DNA from: Acetobacter sp. AN02
GTDB taxonomy: Bacteria; Pseudomonadota; Alphaproteobacteria; Acetobacterales; Acetobacteraceae
Length of the DNA stretch: 39,759 nt
NCBI RefSeq assembly: GCF_029759835.1
Contig: NZ_JAJJND010000013.1
Coordinates: 1-39,759, forward strand
Direction: 5' to 3'
Each line of letters begins with the position of its first letter. The first letter of the stretch is position 1. The notes beneath the pieces are model-generated. The model was given only the letters and a program-made list of their open reading frames with translations. It had not been told where the DNA came from and ran no database searches. Made by a program: the position numbers and the translations under genes. Below are positions 1 to 9,344 of the stretch, in pieces.

Positions 1-332
1 CAAACTCAAATCTACTTTCCTCGCAGCAGTGCAGTTCGCTTCAATCATCATACTGCTTAACTGACGACACGACGTAGATTTATCGGAACGTCATAATTAT
101 GTAACAGAAATATTCAATTCCGAATTTCTTAAAGATCTTCCAGAATAAAAACGAAAATTTTACATATAAAAAAAGCCGCTCTGACAGAGAGATCCTGCGA
201 TCTCTTATATTACAAACACAGATACAGCCCGAAACTTTCCCCCGCCCGGCCTGTTCACTCCTGTGCAGACATCGCAGATGAAGGGCAGATCATGCCCCGG
301 AAAAAGACGATGGAAACAGGAGAAACCAGCAT
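1..332. other. AT-rich intergenic region before the first gene
   Basis: No convincing gene is seen in these 332 bases. The first 180 bases are clearly richer in A and T than the genes that follow, and an A-run lies at about 171-177. The only structured part is the promoter with an inverted repeat at 181-211, listed separately. A Shine-Dalgarno AGGAG at 318-322 belongs to the gene starting at 333. The upstream neighbour lies outside the window. Confidence 0.6.
181..211 (+). promoter_or_regulatory. Possible promoter with operator-like inverted repeat
   Basis: CTGACA at 181-186 resembles a -35 box and TATATT at 206-211 a -10 box, with a slightly long spacer of 19. The spacer holds an exact inverted repeat, AGAGATC (188-194) and GATCTCT (199-205) around the loop CTGC. 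An inverted repeat between -35 and -10 is a common place for a repressor operator. This is inference from sequence alone. The repeat could equally be a chance hairpin. Confidence 0.35.
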
Positions 333-1193
333 ATGCCGATCCATTCAGTCGGATTCGTCGGATACGGAGCAATGGCCAGCCGCATGGGCGGCCACCTCGC
401 AAAGGCAGGGTATAAAGTCTGTGCCTACACCCCGTCGGGAAAAAGCCGGGATAACAGCACCCCCATGCTCGCCACCCCGCGCGCCGTGGCAGAAGCCTCC
501 GATGCAGTGATCGTCTGCGTCCCGGCCGATGACGCCCTCAGAAGCTCCGCCTACGGAGAAAAAGGCTTCTTCGCAGGCATGTCCCCCGGAAGCCTGCTGA
601 TCAACATGTCCTCCGTCTCGCCCGACACGGCAGACGTCCTGCGTGGCTTCGGAGAAGGCCGGGAAATCACCGTACTGGACGCACCGGTCTCCGGCAGCAC
701 ACCCGAGGCAGACAGCGCATCCCTCGTCATCCTCGCAGGGGGCACGGCCGCAGAAATCGCCCGCGCACAGCCTCTGTTCGATAAAATCGGCAGACTGACC
801 ATCCACGCCGGCCCGCCGGGAGCCGGAAGCCGCCTGAAACTCGTCATCAACGGTATCATGGGCGCAACCCTGGCCGCCATCGCGGAAGCCGTCGGCTATG
901 GTCTCGGCGCAGGACTCGACCGCGCAAAACTCTATGACGCCCTCGAGGAAATGGCCGTCATCTCCCCGCATCACAAACGCAAGCTCAAGGCCGCAAAAGA
1001 CCGCAACTTCACGCCGCAGTTCCCGACACGCCTGATGCAGAAAGACATGCGTCTCCTCCAGGATGCAGCCGCACGCCTCGCCGTGCCGATGCCAACCCAG
1101 GCCGCCGCAACGCAGATGATGTCCCTCGCCCGGAGATCCGGCGCAGATCTGGACTATTCCTGCCTCTTCAGACTGTTCGAGAACAAACAGTAA
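333..1193 (+). CDS. 3-hydroxyisobutyrate dehydrogenase-like NAD(P)-dependent oxidoreductase
   Basis: This is a 286-residue member of the beta-hydroxyacid dehydrogenase family, a normal length for it. The N-terminus carries the dinucleotide-binding stretch GFVGYGAMASRM (about 7-18). The substrate-binding segment DAPVSGSTPEAD lies near 116-127. The conserved catalytic lysine is K169 in GSRLKLVINGIMG. Members reduce or oxidise small beta-hydroxyacids such as 3-hydroxyisobutyrate, tartronate semialdehyde, glyoxylate or succinic semialdehyde; the substrate cannot be read from sequence. The start is supported by AGGAG ten bases upstream. The gene stands alone and converges on lpd, with a strong terminator between them. 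Confidence 0.9.
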   Translation: MPIHSVGFVGYGAMASRMGGHLAKAGYKVCAYTPSGKSRDNSTPMLATPRAVAEASDAVIVCVPADDALRSSAYGEKGFFAGMSPGSLLINMSSVSPDTADVLRGFGEGREITVLDAPVSGSTPEADSASLVILAGGTAAEIARAQPLFDKIGRLTIHAGPPGAGSRLKLVINGIMGATLAAIAEAVGYGLGAGLDRAKLYDALEEMAVISPHHKRKLKAAKDRNFTPQFPTRLMQKDMRLLQDAAARLAVPMPTQAAATQMMSLARRSGADLDYSCLFRLFENKQ

Positions 1194-1215
1194 CTCCCGG
1201 CCCCCCGGACAAATA

Positions 1216-1249
1216 AAAAAGCCCCCTTCCTTGTGGAAGGGGGCTTTTT
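1216..1249. terminator. Bidirectional intrinsic terminator
   Basis: A perfect ten-base stem, GCCCCCTTCC (1221-1230) with GGAAGGGGGC (1235-1244), closes the loop TTGT. An A-run stands on one side and a T-run on the other, so it works in both directions. It separates the convergent reductase gene and lpd. Confidence 0.95.
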
Positions 1250-1288
1250 CACAGCCACACCGGAGCAGAACACTCCGGACAGCACATA

Positions 1289-3013
1289 TCAGATATTGAT
1301 GGACCCGCCGTTCACACCAAGCGCCGCTTCCTTGACCGCCTCGCTCAGCGTCGGATGCGCATGACAGACACGGCCGATATCCTCGGAAGAGGCACCGAAC
1401 TCAATCGCCATCACACACTCGGCAATCAGCTCACCCGTATTCGGACCGATCATATGCACACCCAGCACACGATCCGTCTTCGCGTCGGCAATCACCTTCA
1501 CAAATCCGTCCGTCATGCCCAGAGCACGGGCACGGCCATTGGCCATGAACGGGAATTTCCCGACCTTATACTCCGTGCCCTTCTCCTTAAGCTGCTCTTC
1601 CGTGAAACCAACGGTCGCAACCTCAGGCCACGTGTAAACAACACCGGGAATGGCATCGTAATTCACATGCCCGGCCTGACCGGCAAGGATCTCGGCAAGA
1701 GCAACACCCTCTTCCTCAGCCTTATGCGCAAGCATCGGACCGGCAATCACGTCACCGATGGCATAAACCCCCGGAACGCTCGTCTGGAAATGCGCATCCA
1801 CCTCAATACGGCCGCGCTTGTCCAGCTTCACACCGGCCTCTTCAAGACCCATGTTGCCACTGGCTGCCGTGCGCCCGATCGCAAGCAGAACAACGTCAGA
1901 CTCAATGGTCTCCGCAGCACCGCCCGCAGAAGGCTCAACCGTCAGCTTCACACCGGAAGACGTCTTCTCCGCACCGGTCACCTTATGACCAAGCTTGAAC
2001 TTGATGCCCTGCTTGGCAAGAATCTTGCGGAACGCCGCCTCAACCTCGTTATCCGTGCCCGGCACGAGACGATCGAGGAACTCAACAACAGTCACCTCGG
2101 CACCCAGACGATGCCAGACGCTGCCCAGCTCCAGACCGATCACGCCACCGCCGATGACAACCAGACGCTTCGGCACGGAAGACAGCTCCAGAGCGCCGGT
2201 AGAGGTGACAATCACCTTCTCATCAACGTCCACACCCTTCAGACCCGCACTGTCACTGCCGCTGGCAATGATGACATGCTTCGCCGTAACAGGCTTGCCA
2301 TCCACGGTAATCCGGCCGGTTCCCTCAACCTTGCCCGTGCCCTTGAGCCAGGTGATCCCGTTCTTCTTGAAGAGATACTCAACGCCCTTGACGTTGGCCT
2401 CGACAATCCCGGCCTTGCGCTTCTGCATCGCCGCAAGATCCAGCTTCACCTTGTCGATGATCACGCCATGCGCGGCAAAATCATGGCTGGCAGCAGCAAA
2501 ATTCTCAGATGAATGCAGCAGCGCCTTCGAAGGAATACAGCCGACATTCAGGCAGGTCCCGCCCAGAGTGCTGCGCTTCTCGACACACGCCACCTTAAAC
2601 CCGAGCTGAGCCGCACGGATCGCACAGACATACCCGCCAGGACCGGCGCCGATCACGACAACATCATAATCCGTCTCGGCCGGAGCCTCGGCCGCAGGCT
2701 TCGCAGCCGGAGCAGCAGCCTTCTTCGGAGCCTCAGCCGGAGCGGCGGACGCCTTCTTCGCAGGCGCACCACCCGCACCCGCCGTCAGCGTCGCCAGAAC
2801 GGCACCGACCTCAACCTCATCACCTTCCTTCACGGAATGTGATTCCAGACGCCCGGCCGCCGGAGACGGCACCTCAACGCTGACCTTGTCAGTCTCAAGC
2901 TCAACCACAGGCTCATCAGCAGCCACGGCATCGCCCGGCTGCTTCAGCCACTTGCCAATCGTGGCGGATGTCACGCTCTCACCAAGCGCAGGAACCTTGA
3001 TCTCGACTGCCAT
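1289..3013 (-). CDS. lpd: Dihydrolipoyl dehydrogenase (E3) with N-terminal lipoyl domain
   Basis: This is the flavoprotein E3 of the 2-oxoglutarate dehydrogenase complex, which reoxidises dihydrolipoyl groups with NAD+. The 574 residues are longer than the usual 465-480 because a lipoyl domain is fused in front (1-80, lipoylated K43 in ETDKVSVEV). An Ala-Pro-Lys linker (80-112) joins it to the E3 core. The core shows the FAD fingerprint [10 protein letters not shown], the redox disulfide CLNVGC (C154/C159), the NAD fold [14 protein letters not shown], the second FAD motif YAIGDV and the C-terminal base HAHPTLSE. The ATG at 3013 gives the start [13 protein letters not shown], matching OdhB. 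A GTG at 3073 would add 20 unlikely residues. It is the last gene of the odh cluster. Confidence 0.97.
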   Translation of the reverse strand: MAVEIKVPALGESVTSATIGKWLKQPGDAVAADEPVVELETDKVSVEVPSPAAGRLESHSVKEGDEVEVGAVLATLTAGAGGAPAKKASAAPAEAPKKAAAPAAKPAAEAPAETDYDVVVIGAGPGGYVCAIRAAQLGFKVACVEKRSTLGGTCLNVGCIPSKALLHSSENFAAASHDFAAHGVIIDKVKLDLAAMQKRKAGIVEANVKGVEYLFKKNGITWLKGTGKVEGTGRITVDGKPVTAKHVIIASGSDSAGLKGVDVDEKVIVTSTGALELSSVPKRLVVIGGGVIGLELGSVWHRLGAEVTVVEFLDRLVPGTDNEVEAAFRKILAKQGIKFKLGHKVTGAEKTSSGVKLTVEPSAGGAAETIESDVVLLAIGRTAASGNMGLEEAGVKLDKRGRIEVDAHFQTSVPGVYAIGDVIAGPMLAHKAEEEGVALAEILAGQAGHVNYDAIPGVVYTWPEVATVGFTEEQLKEKGTEYKVGKFPFMANGRARALGMTDGFVKVIADAKTDRVLGVHMIGPNTGELIAECVMAIEFGASSEDIGRVCHAHPTLSEAVKEAALGVNGGSINI

Positions 3014-3090
3014 CACTCTCTGTCCCGTTTGTTCAGCGACCGACGTCGCTGTGCCGGATGCATCATCAGACACACCGTCAGAAAAGTTGC

Positions 3091-3138
3091 GCGGCGCCGC
3101 CCGCCCCGACCGTATCCGGGCGGGAAGGCAGGCGCCGC
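3091..3138 (-). promoter_or_regulatory. Large nested GC-rich stem-loop between odhB and lpd
   Basis: GCGGCGCC (3091-3098) pairs with GGCGCCGC (3131-3138). Inside it CCCGCCC (3100-3106) pairs with GGGCGGG (3118-3124). No T-run follows on either strand, so it is unlikely to be a terminator. In the polycistronic odh mRNA such a stem may stabilise the upstream part or mark a processing point. That role is inference. Confidence 0.55.
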
Positions 3139-3159
3139 GTCATCCGTTCACTCCGTCCC

Positions 3160-4389
3160 TCAGAGACCGAGCAGAAGGGTCCGGGGATCCTCAACATGCT
3201 TCTTGACATGAACGAGGAAGCTCACCGCCTCCTTGCCATCCACGATCCGGTGATCATAGGACAGCGCGACATACATGATCGGACGGATCACGATCTGACC
3301 CTTGATCGCAACCGGACGCTCCACAATGTTGTGCATGCCCAGAATACCGGACTGCGGCGCATTGAGGATCGGCGTGGACAGCATCGAACCGTAAATACCA
3401 CCGTTGGTGATGGAGAACGTGCCCCCGGCCAGATCGTCGATCTTCAGCGTTCCCTCACGGGCAGCCTTGCCGAAACCGGCAATCTTCTTCTCGATCTCGG
3501 CATGGGACAGCTTCTCCGCATCACGCAGGACCGGAACCACAAGACCATTCGGCCCGCCAACCGCAATGCCAAGATTGATGAAGTTGCGATAGATCACGTC
3601 CTCGCCGTCGATCTCCGCATTGATCGCCGGGAACTCCTGCAGCGCCGCAATCACAGCCTTGGAGAAGATGGACATATATCCCAGCTTCACGCCGTATTTC
3701 TTCACGAACGCGTCCTGGAACTCGGCACGCATGTCCATCGCCGGCTGCATGTCGATCTCGTTGAACGTCGTCAGCATCGCCGCCGTGTTCTGAGCATCCT
3801 TCAGACGACGCGCGATGGTGCGGCGCAGACGCGTCATCTTCACGCGCTCCTCGCGCGGATCATCCTGACGCGGAGCCTTCGGCGCCGGAGCCGCTGCAGA
3901 AGCCGGCGGGCTGGTCAGGAATGCCTGCACATCGCCCTTCGTGATACGGCCGTCCTTGCCGGAACCCGCACCGATCTGACCGGCAGACAGGTTGTTCTCA
4001 GCCATCAGCTTGCGGGCCGCAGGCAGAGCCGCCGCCGCATCGGTCGCAGGCGCCGGAGCCGCGGCAGCCGGTGCGGGAGCAGGCTTCGGAGCCGGAGCTT
4101 CAGCCTTCTTCGGAGCCTCAGCAGCCTTCGGAGCCGCTTTCGCACCGCCGGCACCCGACTCCAGAGTCGTCAGAAGCGCGCCGACCTCAACCTCGTCGCC
4201 TTCCTTCACCAGCTCGGCACCCAGAACGCCGGCCTGAGGCGCAGAAACCTCGACGCTGACCTTGTCGGTTTCCAGCTCAACAACAGGCTCATCAGCGGCA
4301 ACGGTATCACCGGCCTTCTTAAGCCATTTCGCAATGGTCGCCGTCGTAACGCTTTCGCCCAGTGTCGGTACCTTGATCTCGACTGACAT
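3160..4389 (-). CDS. odhB: Dihydrolipoyllysine-residue succinyltransferase (E2 of 2-oxoglutarate dehydrogenase)
   Basis: This is the core acyltransferase that passes the succinyl group from lipoyl-lysine to CoA in the TCA cycle. Its 409 residues are typical. The domains in order are a lipoyl domain (1-78, K43 in ETDKVSVEV), an Ala-Pro-Lys linker, the peripheral-subunit-binding domain (about 122-158, [20 protein letters not shown]), a second linker and the catalytic domain with HRIVDG (H380, D384). The start [13 protein letters not shown] is clear and AGGAAG stands just upstream. It lies 156 bases after odhA and 146 before lpd. A candidate terminator sits in the first gap and a long hairpin in the second, so the three genes may not be expressed equally. 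Confidence 0.97.
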   Translation of the reverse strand: MSVEIKVPTLGESVTTATIAKWLKKAGDTVAADEPVVELETDKVSVEVSAPQAGVLGAELVKEGDEVEVGALLTTLESGAGGAKAAPKAAEAPKKAEAPAPKPAPAPAAAAPAPATDAAAALPAARKLMAENNLSAGQIGAGSGKDGRITKGDVQAFLTSPPASAAAPAPKAPRQDDPREERVKMTRLRRTIARRLKDAQNTAAMLTTFNEIDMQPAMDMRAEFQDAFVKKYGVKLGYMSIFSKAVIAALQEFPAINAEIDGEDVIYRNFINLGIAVGGPNGLVVPVLRDAEKLSHAEIEKKIAGFGKAAREGTLKIDDLAGGTFSITNGGIYGSMLSTPILNAPQSGILGMHNIVERPVAIKGQIVIRPIMYVALSYDHRIVDGKEAVSFLVHVKKHVEDPRTLLLGL

Positions 4390-4507
4390 CTCGCTTCCTG
4401 CTTTCCAGTTCCGCCCCGCCAGCCAGGTCCGCCTCCCGGAACCACAGCTGACAGGGCGTCTTTATCGATCACCGGACCATACTGTTTCCGGCATTTCGTT
4501 TCTCATC

Positions 4508-4534
4508 AAAAAACAGAGCGTTATACCCGCCCTG
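4508..4534 (-). terminator. Intercistronic terminator or attenuator after odhA
   Basis: Read on the minus strand, CAGGGCG and CGCTCTG form a seven-base stem with one G-U pair around GGTATAA, followed directly by six T residues. It begins 12 bases after the odhA stop, between odhA and odhB. If it terminates only partly it would lower odhB-lpd expression relative to odhA. Otherwise odhB has its own promoter. Confidence 0.55.
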
Positions 4535-4545
4535 CTTCCCGTGCA

Positions 4546-7407
4546 TCAGTTCAGGCCGAGCGCAGCCTTCACCAGAGCCGCCTGCTCCGCCGCATGAATC
4601 CGGGCCAGACCCGTCGCGGGACTCGCCGCTGCCGCACGCCCCTGGTAGGACGGACGACCCGCCTTATGACCGGCACGGGCCAGAGCCTTCTCGATCCGGC
4701 GATCGACAAAATGCCAGCCGCCGCCGTTCTCGGTCTCTTCCTGACACCAGACGATCTCAGCCTCGGGATAACGCTTCAGCTCCGCAGCCAGAGCCTCTTC
4801 CGGGAACGGATAGAACTGCTCCAGACGCACGATGGCAACGTTATCGAGGTTCTGCTCCCGACGCTCCGCCAGAAGATCGTAATAGACCTTGCCGGAGCAG
4901 ATCACGACCCGCTTCACCTTCTTGTCCGCCGCCAGAGCATCAATCTCGCCGATCACCGGACGGAACGACGTGCCCGGCCCGAACTCCTTGAGCTCCGACA
5001 CGGCCAGCTTGTGACGCAGCAGGGATTTCGGCTCCATCAGGATCAGAGGCTTGCGATACGGCAGCTTCATCTGACGGCGCAGCGCATGGAAATAGTTCGC
5101 AGGCGTCGAGATGTTGCAGACGAACATGTTATCCTCAGCACAGAGCTGGAGATAACGCTCAGGCCGTGCGGAGGAATGCTCCGGACCCTGGCCCTCATAA
5201 CCATGCGGCAGCAGCATGACCAGGCCGGACATACGGAGCCACTTCGTCTCGCCCGATGCCACGAACTGATCGATGATAATCTGCGCGCCATTGGCAAAAT
5301 CACCGAACTGAGCCTCCCAGAGGACCAGATTGTTCGGGTTGTGCATCGTATAGCCATACTCGAAACCAAGCACGGCAAACTCGGACAGATGCGAGTTGCA
5401 GATATCGATCTGCGCCTGACCGTCCTCAATGTGATTGAGCATGGTCCAGGTGGACTGATTGTTCTGATCCGTCAGGGTCGCATGACGCTGGCTGAACGTT
5501 CCGCGCTGCACATCCTCTCCGGACAGACGCACGCGGTGATTCTCCAGCAGCAGGGAACCGAAGCCGATGGCCTCACCCGTCGCCCAGTCAATCCCCTCAC
5601 CCGTCTCGAACGCCTTCGCCTTCGCCTTGAGCTGACGCGCGATCTTCGGATTGATCCCGAAATCATCCGGAACCACCGTGATGGCCTTGCCGATCTTCTG
5701 CAGCGCCTCTTCCGAAATTCCGGTCTCGATCGCCGGAATGCTGCCTTCCTGCGGTGCCTTCAGCCCGGCCCACTGACCTTCCAGCCAGTCCGCCTTGTTG
5801 ACCTTGTAGCTCTGCGCCGCCTGATAGGCCTCATCCATCATGGAATGGAACGCATCCCACTGACGGGTGACCTCCTCCTCCGTCACCACGCCGGACTTCA
5901 CCAGATGCTGCGCATAGATGGTGTGCGGCGTGGCATGACCACCGATCGCCTTATACATCACAGGCTGCGTGAATGCAGGCTCGTCCGACTCGTTATGACC
6001 GTTGCGGCGATAGCAGACGATGTCCAGGAACACATCTGCACCGAAGGTCTGACGGTAATCCGCAGCCAGACGGGAAACATAGACAACCGCCTCCGCATCA
6101 TCACCGTTCACATGCAGAACCGGAGCCTCGATCGCCTTGGCCATGTCGGAGCCGTACACACCCGAATGACCGTTCTCCGGATTCGTCGTGAAGCCGACCT
6201 GGTTATTGACGATCACATGCACGGACCCGCCCGTGCCATATCCCTTGAGACGGGACATCGAAATGGTCTCATACACCACGCCCTGACCGGCAAACGCCGC
6301 ATCACCGTGGATCTGAATCGCCATATGGGAACGACGGTTCTCATACTCGCCGTCATCATCCTGCGCCGCACGGATCTTGCCGCACACAACCGGATCAACC
6401 GCCTCAAGGTGAGAGGGATTCGGCTGCAGGGACAGATGAACCGAATGACCACCGATCTCGACATCCGTGGACGTGCCTAGATGGTATTTCACGTCACCCG
6501 AACCGGCCACGTTGTCAGGCTTGAACGATCCGCCCGTAAACTCATTGAGCATCGCCACATAAGGCTTGCGCACGATGTTGACGAGCGTGTTCAGACGACC
6601 GCGATGCGCCATGCCGATGGCAACGGATTTCACACCCTGCTGCGCCACCTGGTCGATAATGGCATGCAGCGCCGGAATCGACACCTCACCACCCTCAAGA
6701 CCAAAACGCTTGGCGCCCACAAACCGCTTGGACAGGAAAGCCTCAAAACCCTCCGCCTCGGTCAGATGCTTCAGAATGGCCTTCTGCTCATCCGTCGTGA
6801 CGCCGGATTTCCACTCGTCACCCTCAAGACGGGCGCGGAACCACTCCCGCTCCTCAGGAGAGCGCGTGTGCATGTATTCCGCACCGATCACATCACAGTA
6901 AATCCGGCGCAGCTCGGCCACGATCTCCTTGACGGTCGCGGTATCCCGCCCGCCAAGCAGCGGAGCCATCAGGGAACCGATATAGACCGGACGGCCCAGA
7001 TCGCTCTCCTTGAATCCGTAGGTCGCCGGGTCCAGCTCCGGACGCGGCGCCGGAACCTTCAGCCCCAGAGGATCGAGAGAGGCCTCAAGATGCCCGTGCT
7101 CGCGAAATGCACGGATCAGCTGTGCGACGGCCAGGGAATCACCGGCAGACAGACCGCCGCCCTTCCCTTTTCCTGCCGCGGCAGCCGGAGGAGGCTCCTC
7201 GCCCGTGATGATGGACGGCCGCGGAGCCCATGAGGCACCGGCTGCGTCCTGAAGGATCGACGCCTGGTCGTCATCCAGCGAACCGAACAGATCCCCGAAC
7301 GACGGATCGACGCTTTTCGGGTCCTGCGCCCATTTCGCATAGAGATCGGCCACATAGGCGAGGTTGCTGCCGCTGAGGGCGGCCGTAAGCAGATCCGTGC
7401 CAGCCAT
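4546..7407 (-). CDS. odhA: 2-oxoglutarate dehydrogenase E1 component
   Basis: This is the thiamine-diphosphate-dependent decarboxylase that commits 2-oxoglutarate to succinyl-CoA. About 953 residues fit the family. The N-terminal E2-contact region is present (SGSNLAYVADLYAKW and VDPSFGDLFGSL). The ThDP/Mg region includes GMAHRGRLNTLVNIVRK, HLEAVDPVVCGKIRAAQD and YGTGGSVHVIVNNQVGFTT. The C-terminal part contains RYLQLCAEDNMFVCN and SLLRHKLAVS. The ATG at 7407 (MAGTDLLTAALSG) is preferred. An in-frame GTG at 7416 with AGGGAA upstream is an alternative adding three residues. It is first in the odhA-odhB-lpd order. Confidence 0.97.
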   Translation of the reverse strand: MAGTDLLTAALSGSNLAYVADLYAKWAQDPKSVDPSFGDLFGSLDDDQASILQDAAGASWAPRPSIITGEEPPPAAAAGKGKGGGLSAGDSLAVAQLIRAFREHGHLEASLDPLGLKVPAPRPELDPATYGFKESDLGRPVYIGSLMAPLLGGRDTATVKEIVAELRRIYCDVIGAEYMHTRSPEEREWFRARLEGDEWKSGVTTDEQKAILKHLTEAEGFEAFLSKRFVGAKRFGLEGGEVSIPALHAIIDQVAQQGVKSVAIGMAHRGRLNTLVNIVRKPYVAMLNEFTGGSFKPDNVAGSGDVKYHLGTSTDVEIGGHSVHLSLQPNPSHLEAVDPVVCGKIRAAQDDDGEYENRRSHMAIQIHGDAAFAGQGVVYETISMSRLKGYGTGGSVHVIVNNQVGFTTNPENGHSGVYGSDMAKAIEAPVLHVNGDDAEAVVYVSRLAADYRQTFGADVFLDIVCYRRNGHNESDEPAFTQPVMYKAIGGHATPHTIYAQHLVKSGVVTEEEVTRQWDAFHSMMDEAYQAAQSYKVNKADWLEGQWAGLKAPQEGSIPAIETGISEEALQKIGKAITVVPDDFGINPKIARQLKAKAKAFETGEGIDWATGEAIGFGSLLLENHRVRLSGEDVQRGTFSQRHATLTDQNNQSTWTMLNHIEDGQAQIDICNSHLSEFAVLGFEYGYTMHNPNNLVLWEAQFGDFANGAQIIIDQFVASGETKWLRMSGLVMLLPHGYEGQGPEHSSARPERYLQLCAEDNMFVCNISTPANYFHALRRQMKLPYRKPLILMEPKSLLRHKLAVSELKEFGPGTSFRPVIGEIDALAADKKVKRVVICSGKVYYDLLAERREQNLDNVAIVRLEQFYPFPEEALAAELKRYPEAEIVWCQEETENGGGWHFVDRRIEKALARAGHKAGRPSYQGRAAAASPATGLARIHAAEQAALVKAALGLN

Positions 7408-7466
7408 TAGTCCCACTCATTCCCTGTCAGCCATCCGGTATGCGCCGATCGCCTTAACAATCCGTC

Positions 7467-7487
7467 TGCGGACAGCTCATGTCCGCA
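7467..7487 (-). promoter_or_regulatory. Hairpin in the odhA leader
   Basis: An exact eight-base stem, TGCGGACA (7467-7474) with TGTCCGCA (7480-7487), closes a five-base loop 60 bases before odhA. A second pairing, CAGACCC (7492-7498) with GGGTCTG (7554-7560), encloses a smaller GCCCG/CGGGC hairpin. No T-run follows on the minus strand, so this looks like leader structure rather than a terminator for zapE. Confidence 0.4.
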
Positions 7488-7599
7488 TCACAGACCCGCG
7501 ACCGGCCCCGTCCCGGACGCCGGTTTCAGTTATCCGCCCGCTGCCGGGCTGTGGGTCTGAGCTAGACCGCGAAGGATACGCGGGCAAGACACACCGCTT

Positions 7600-8796
7600 T
7601 CACGCTCTGGAGAGCCGGTCGTCTTTCTGCCCCGCACGCTCCAGCCAGCTCTCGCTCCCCATTTCCGCAAGACGGGAGGCCGTCCGGGCAAACGCATCGG
7701 ACCCCTCCCCCTCCGGAAACAGGTGATCCGGCGTATCGTCAGCCGAGACAAACAGCAGATTTCCGTTGTCATACAGCGCATCAATCAGGGTGATGAACCG
7801 CCGCGCGACATTCGCGTCATCCGGCGTCAGAGCCGGAATGTCATCCACCACGATCACGGGGAAACGCTGCGCAAGCGCCAGAAAATCCGGAGGACCGAGC
7901 GGTTTCGCACACAGAGAGTTGAACGCGAACCGGGCAACCGGACCACGCGCATGATCCACTTCCAGATCACGACCAGCAGCGAGATGGAGTACCGTCTCCT
8001 CAGCCTTCGCGTCCCCGGCATAACGCTCCTCGATCCGGTCCAGACGCCGGCGCGCCGTCTCGTCAGCCGGCGTGATCCAGGTCGCGTCATCCTGCTCCCG
8101 GCCACGACGGTAGTCATTCTCCGAATCAAGCTCCGCCGTATCCAGCTCACGACGGATGATCGCAATGAACGGCCGGAACGCATCCGCCCCGGGACGATTC
8201 TGAAACAGATCCCCCGGAACCGTGTTGGACGTCGCCACAATGATCACCTGCCGGGCAAACAGCGCCTCAAACAGACGGCCCAGCAGCATGGCATCAGCAA
8301 TGTCGTTGATCTGAAACTCGTCAAAACACAGCAGACGCGCCTCATCACGGATCTCATCCGCCAGAGGCGGAATCGGATCCGCCATGCCGGGATTCTGCCG
8401 CTTGAGATCACGCAGCCGCGTGTGAATCTCCTGCATGAACTTCAGAAAGTGAATACGGCGCTTCGGCTCGATCGTCGCACAGGAGAAAAACAGATCCATC
8501 AGCATCGTCTTGCCGCGCCCGACACGCCCGACGATATATACGCCACGCGGCGGCTTCGGCGGCTCCGCCTCCGGCCTTAACCGCGACATCAGCCCGCCCA
8601 GAAACCCCTTGGCTGCAGGCGCGGGCGGCGGCGCGGGCGTCCAGCCACGCAGCTCATGCCATAACTGATCCAGACGCGCGGCAACACGGACCTGATCCGG
8701 ATCAGGCCTGAGCTGCCCCGACGCGATACAGGCTTCATAAAGAGCACGCGGGCCTTTAAGCGCAGCGGCCTGTTCAGATGCGGAAATGGCGTTCAT
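7600..8796 (-). CDS. zapE: Cell division protein ZapE (AFG1-like ATPase)
   Basis: This AFG1/ZapE P-loop ATPase has 398 residues, the usual bacterial size. It carries Walker A GRVGRGKT (about 90-97) and Walker B LLCFDEFQINDIADAM, and VVDDIPALTPDD lies further along. In E. coli ZapE binds FtsZ and helps constriction under stress, while mitochondrial AFG1 assists quality control of respiratory complexes. The exact role here is inferred from homology. The ATG at 8796 is clear. It lies immediately upstream of odhA in the same orientation, with a 192-base gap that may hold an odhA promoter. Confidence 0.93.
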   Translation of the reverse strand: MNAISASEQAAALKGPRALYEACIASGQLRPDPDQVRVAARLDQLWHELRGWTPAPPPAPAAKGFLGGLMSRLRPEAEPPKPPRGVYIVGRVGRGKTMLMDLFFSCATIEPKRRIHFLKFMQEIHTRLRDLKRQNPGMADPIPPLADEIRDEARLLCFDEFQINDIADAMLLGRLFEALFARQVIIVATSNTVPGDLFQNRPGADAFRPFIAIIRRELDTAELDSENDYRRGREQDDATWITPADETARRRLDRIEERYAGDAKAEETVLHLAAGRDLEVDHARGPVARFAFNSLCAKPLGPPDFLALAQRFPVIVVDDIPALTPDDANVARRFITLIDALYDNGNLLFVSADDTPDHLFPEGEGSDAFARTASRLAEMGSESWLERAGQKDDRLSRA

Positions 8797-8938
8797 ATCC
8801 CGCCGATACCGGGAGCGCGCGCCTGCGGCAAGATCACCCCGCTCTCATAACTGTGTCGTGACAGAATTCTCACGCTTTGGTGACATGAGCGCACGAGGGA
8901 GTCCTCCCCCGCCACCGTCGCATAAGGAAACGCAAACC

Positions 8939-9286
8939 ATGTCTGACTGGTCCGACTGGAACGAACGCCGCACCCATCTGATCGAAGCCATCGGTGAATT
9001 CGGCAAGACCGCCCCCGAAACCCTCAAGGGCTTCGCCGCCCTGGACAGCGCCGCGGAAAAAGGCGGCAATCTGGACGCAAAAACCCGCGAACTCATCGCC
9101 ATCGCCGTCGCCGTAACAACCCGCTGCGACGGCTGCATCTCCGTTCACGCCGAAGCCGCCCTCAAGGCCGGTGCAACAAAGGCGGAAATCGCGGAAGCCC
9201 TCTCCGTGGCCGTCGCCCTCAACGCCGGAGCCGCCATGGTCTACTCAACCCGCGTCATGGATGCCGTGAACAAAGCCACGAAATAA
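8939..9286 (+). CDS. Carboxymuconolactone decarboxylase / AhpD-like family protein
   Basis: This 115-residue protein has the AhpD-like core LDAKTRELIAIAVAVTTRCDGC followed by ISVHAEAALKAG. The CxxC pair (C63, C66) and H70 match the thiol-peroxidase-like site of AhpD relatives. Such proteins act as alkylhydroperoxidases or small cytoplasmic redox proteins; the substrate is unknown here. The start is set by AAGGAAA about ten bases before the ATG at 8939. A longer open frame reaching back to 8786 encodes Pro/Ser-rich sequence overlapping the divergent zapE promoter region and is not used. It is a single-gene unit. Confidence 0.9.
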   Translation: MSDWSDWNERRTHLIEAIGEFGKTAPETLKGFAALDSAAEKGGNLDAKTRELIAIAVAVTTRCDGCISVHAEAALKAGATKAEIAEALSVAVALNAGAAMVYSTRVMDAVNKATK

Positions 9287-9314
9287 AAAAACCCGGGGGA
9301 CCACCCGGTCCCCC
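9281..9314 (-). terminator. Intrinsic terminator serving the minus-strand queH unit
   Basis: GGGGGACC (9295-9302) and GGTCCCCC (9307-9314) form an eight-base stem around ACCC. On the minus strand it is followed by a T-rich run (the A-run 9281-9291 on the plus strand), so it stops transcripts coming from queH. On the plus strand there is no T-run, though the hairpin sits just after the AhpD-like gene. Confidence 0.85.
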
Positions 9315-9344
9315 TCCTGCCGGAAACAGAAACGGAAAACGACC

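Noticed and set aside
3014-3073. GTG start 20 codons upstream for lpd
   Set aside because: The lipoyl domain normally begins at MAVEIKVP, and the extension has no family match.
4594-6480. Long plus-strand frame opposite odhA, with similar ones opposite odhB, lpd, lnt, lysA and zapE
   Set aside because: Shadows of highly conserved genes; no family signature or ribosome site.
8786-8938. Extended N-terminus for the AhpD-like protein
   Set aside because: The added sequence is Pro/Ser-rich, overlaps the zapE start region, and the ATG at 8939 has a good ribosome site.
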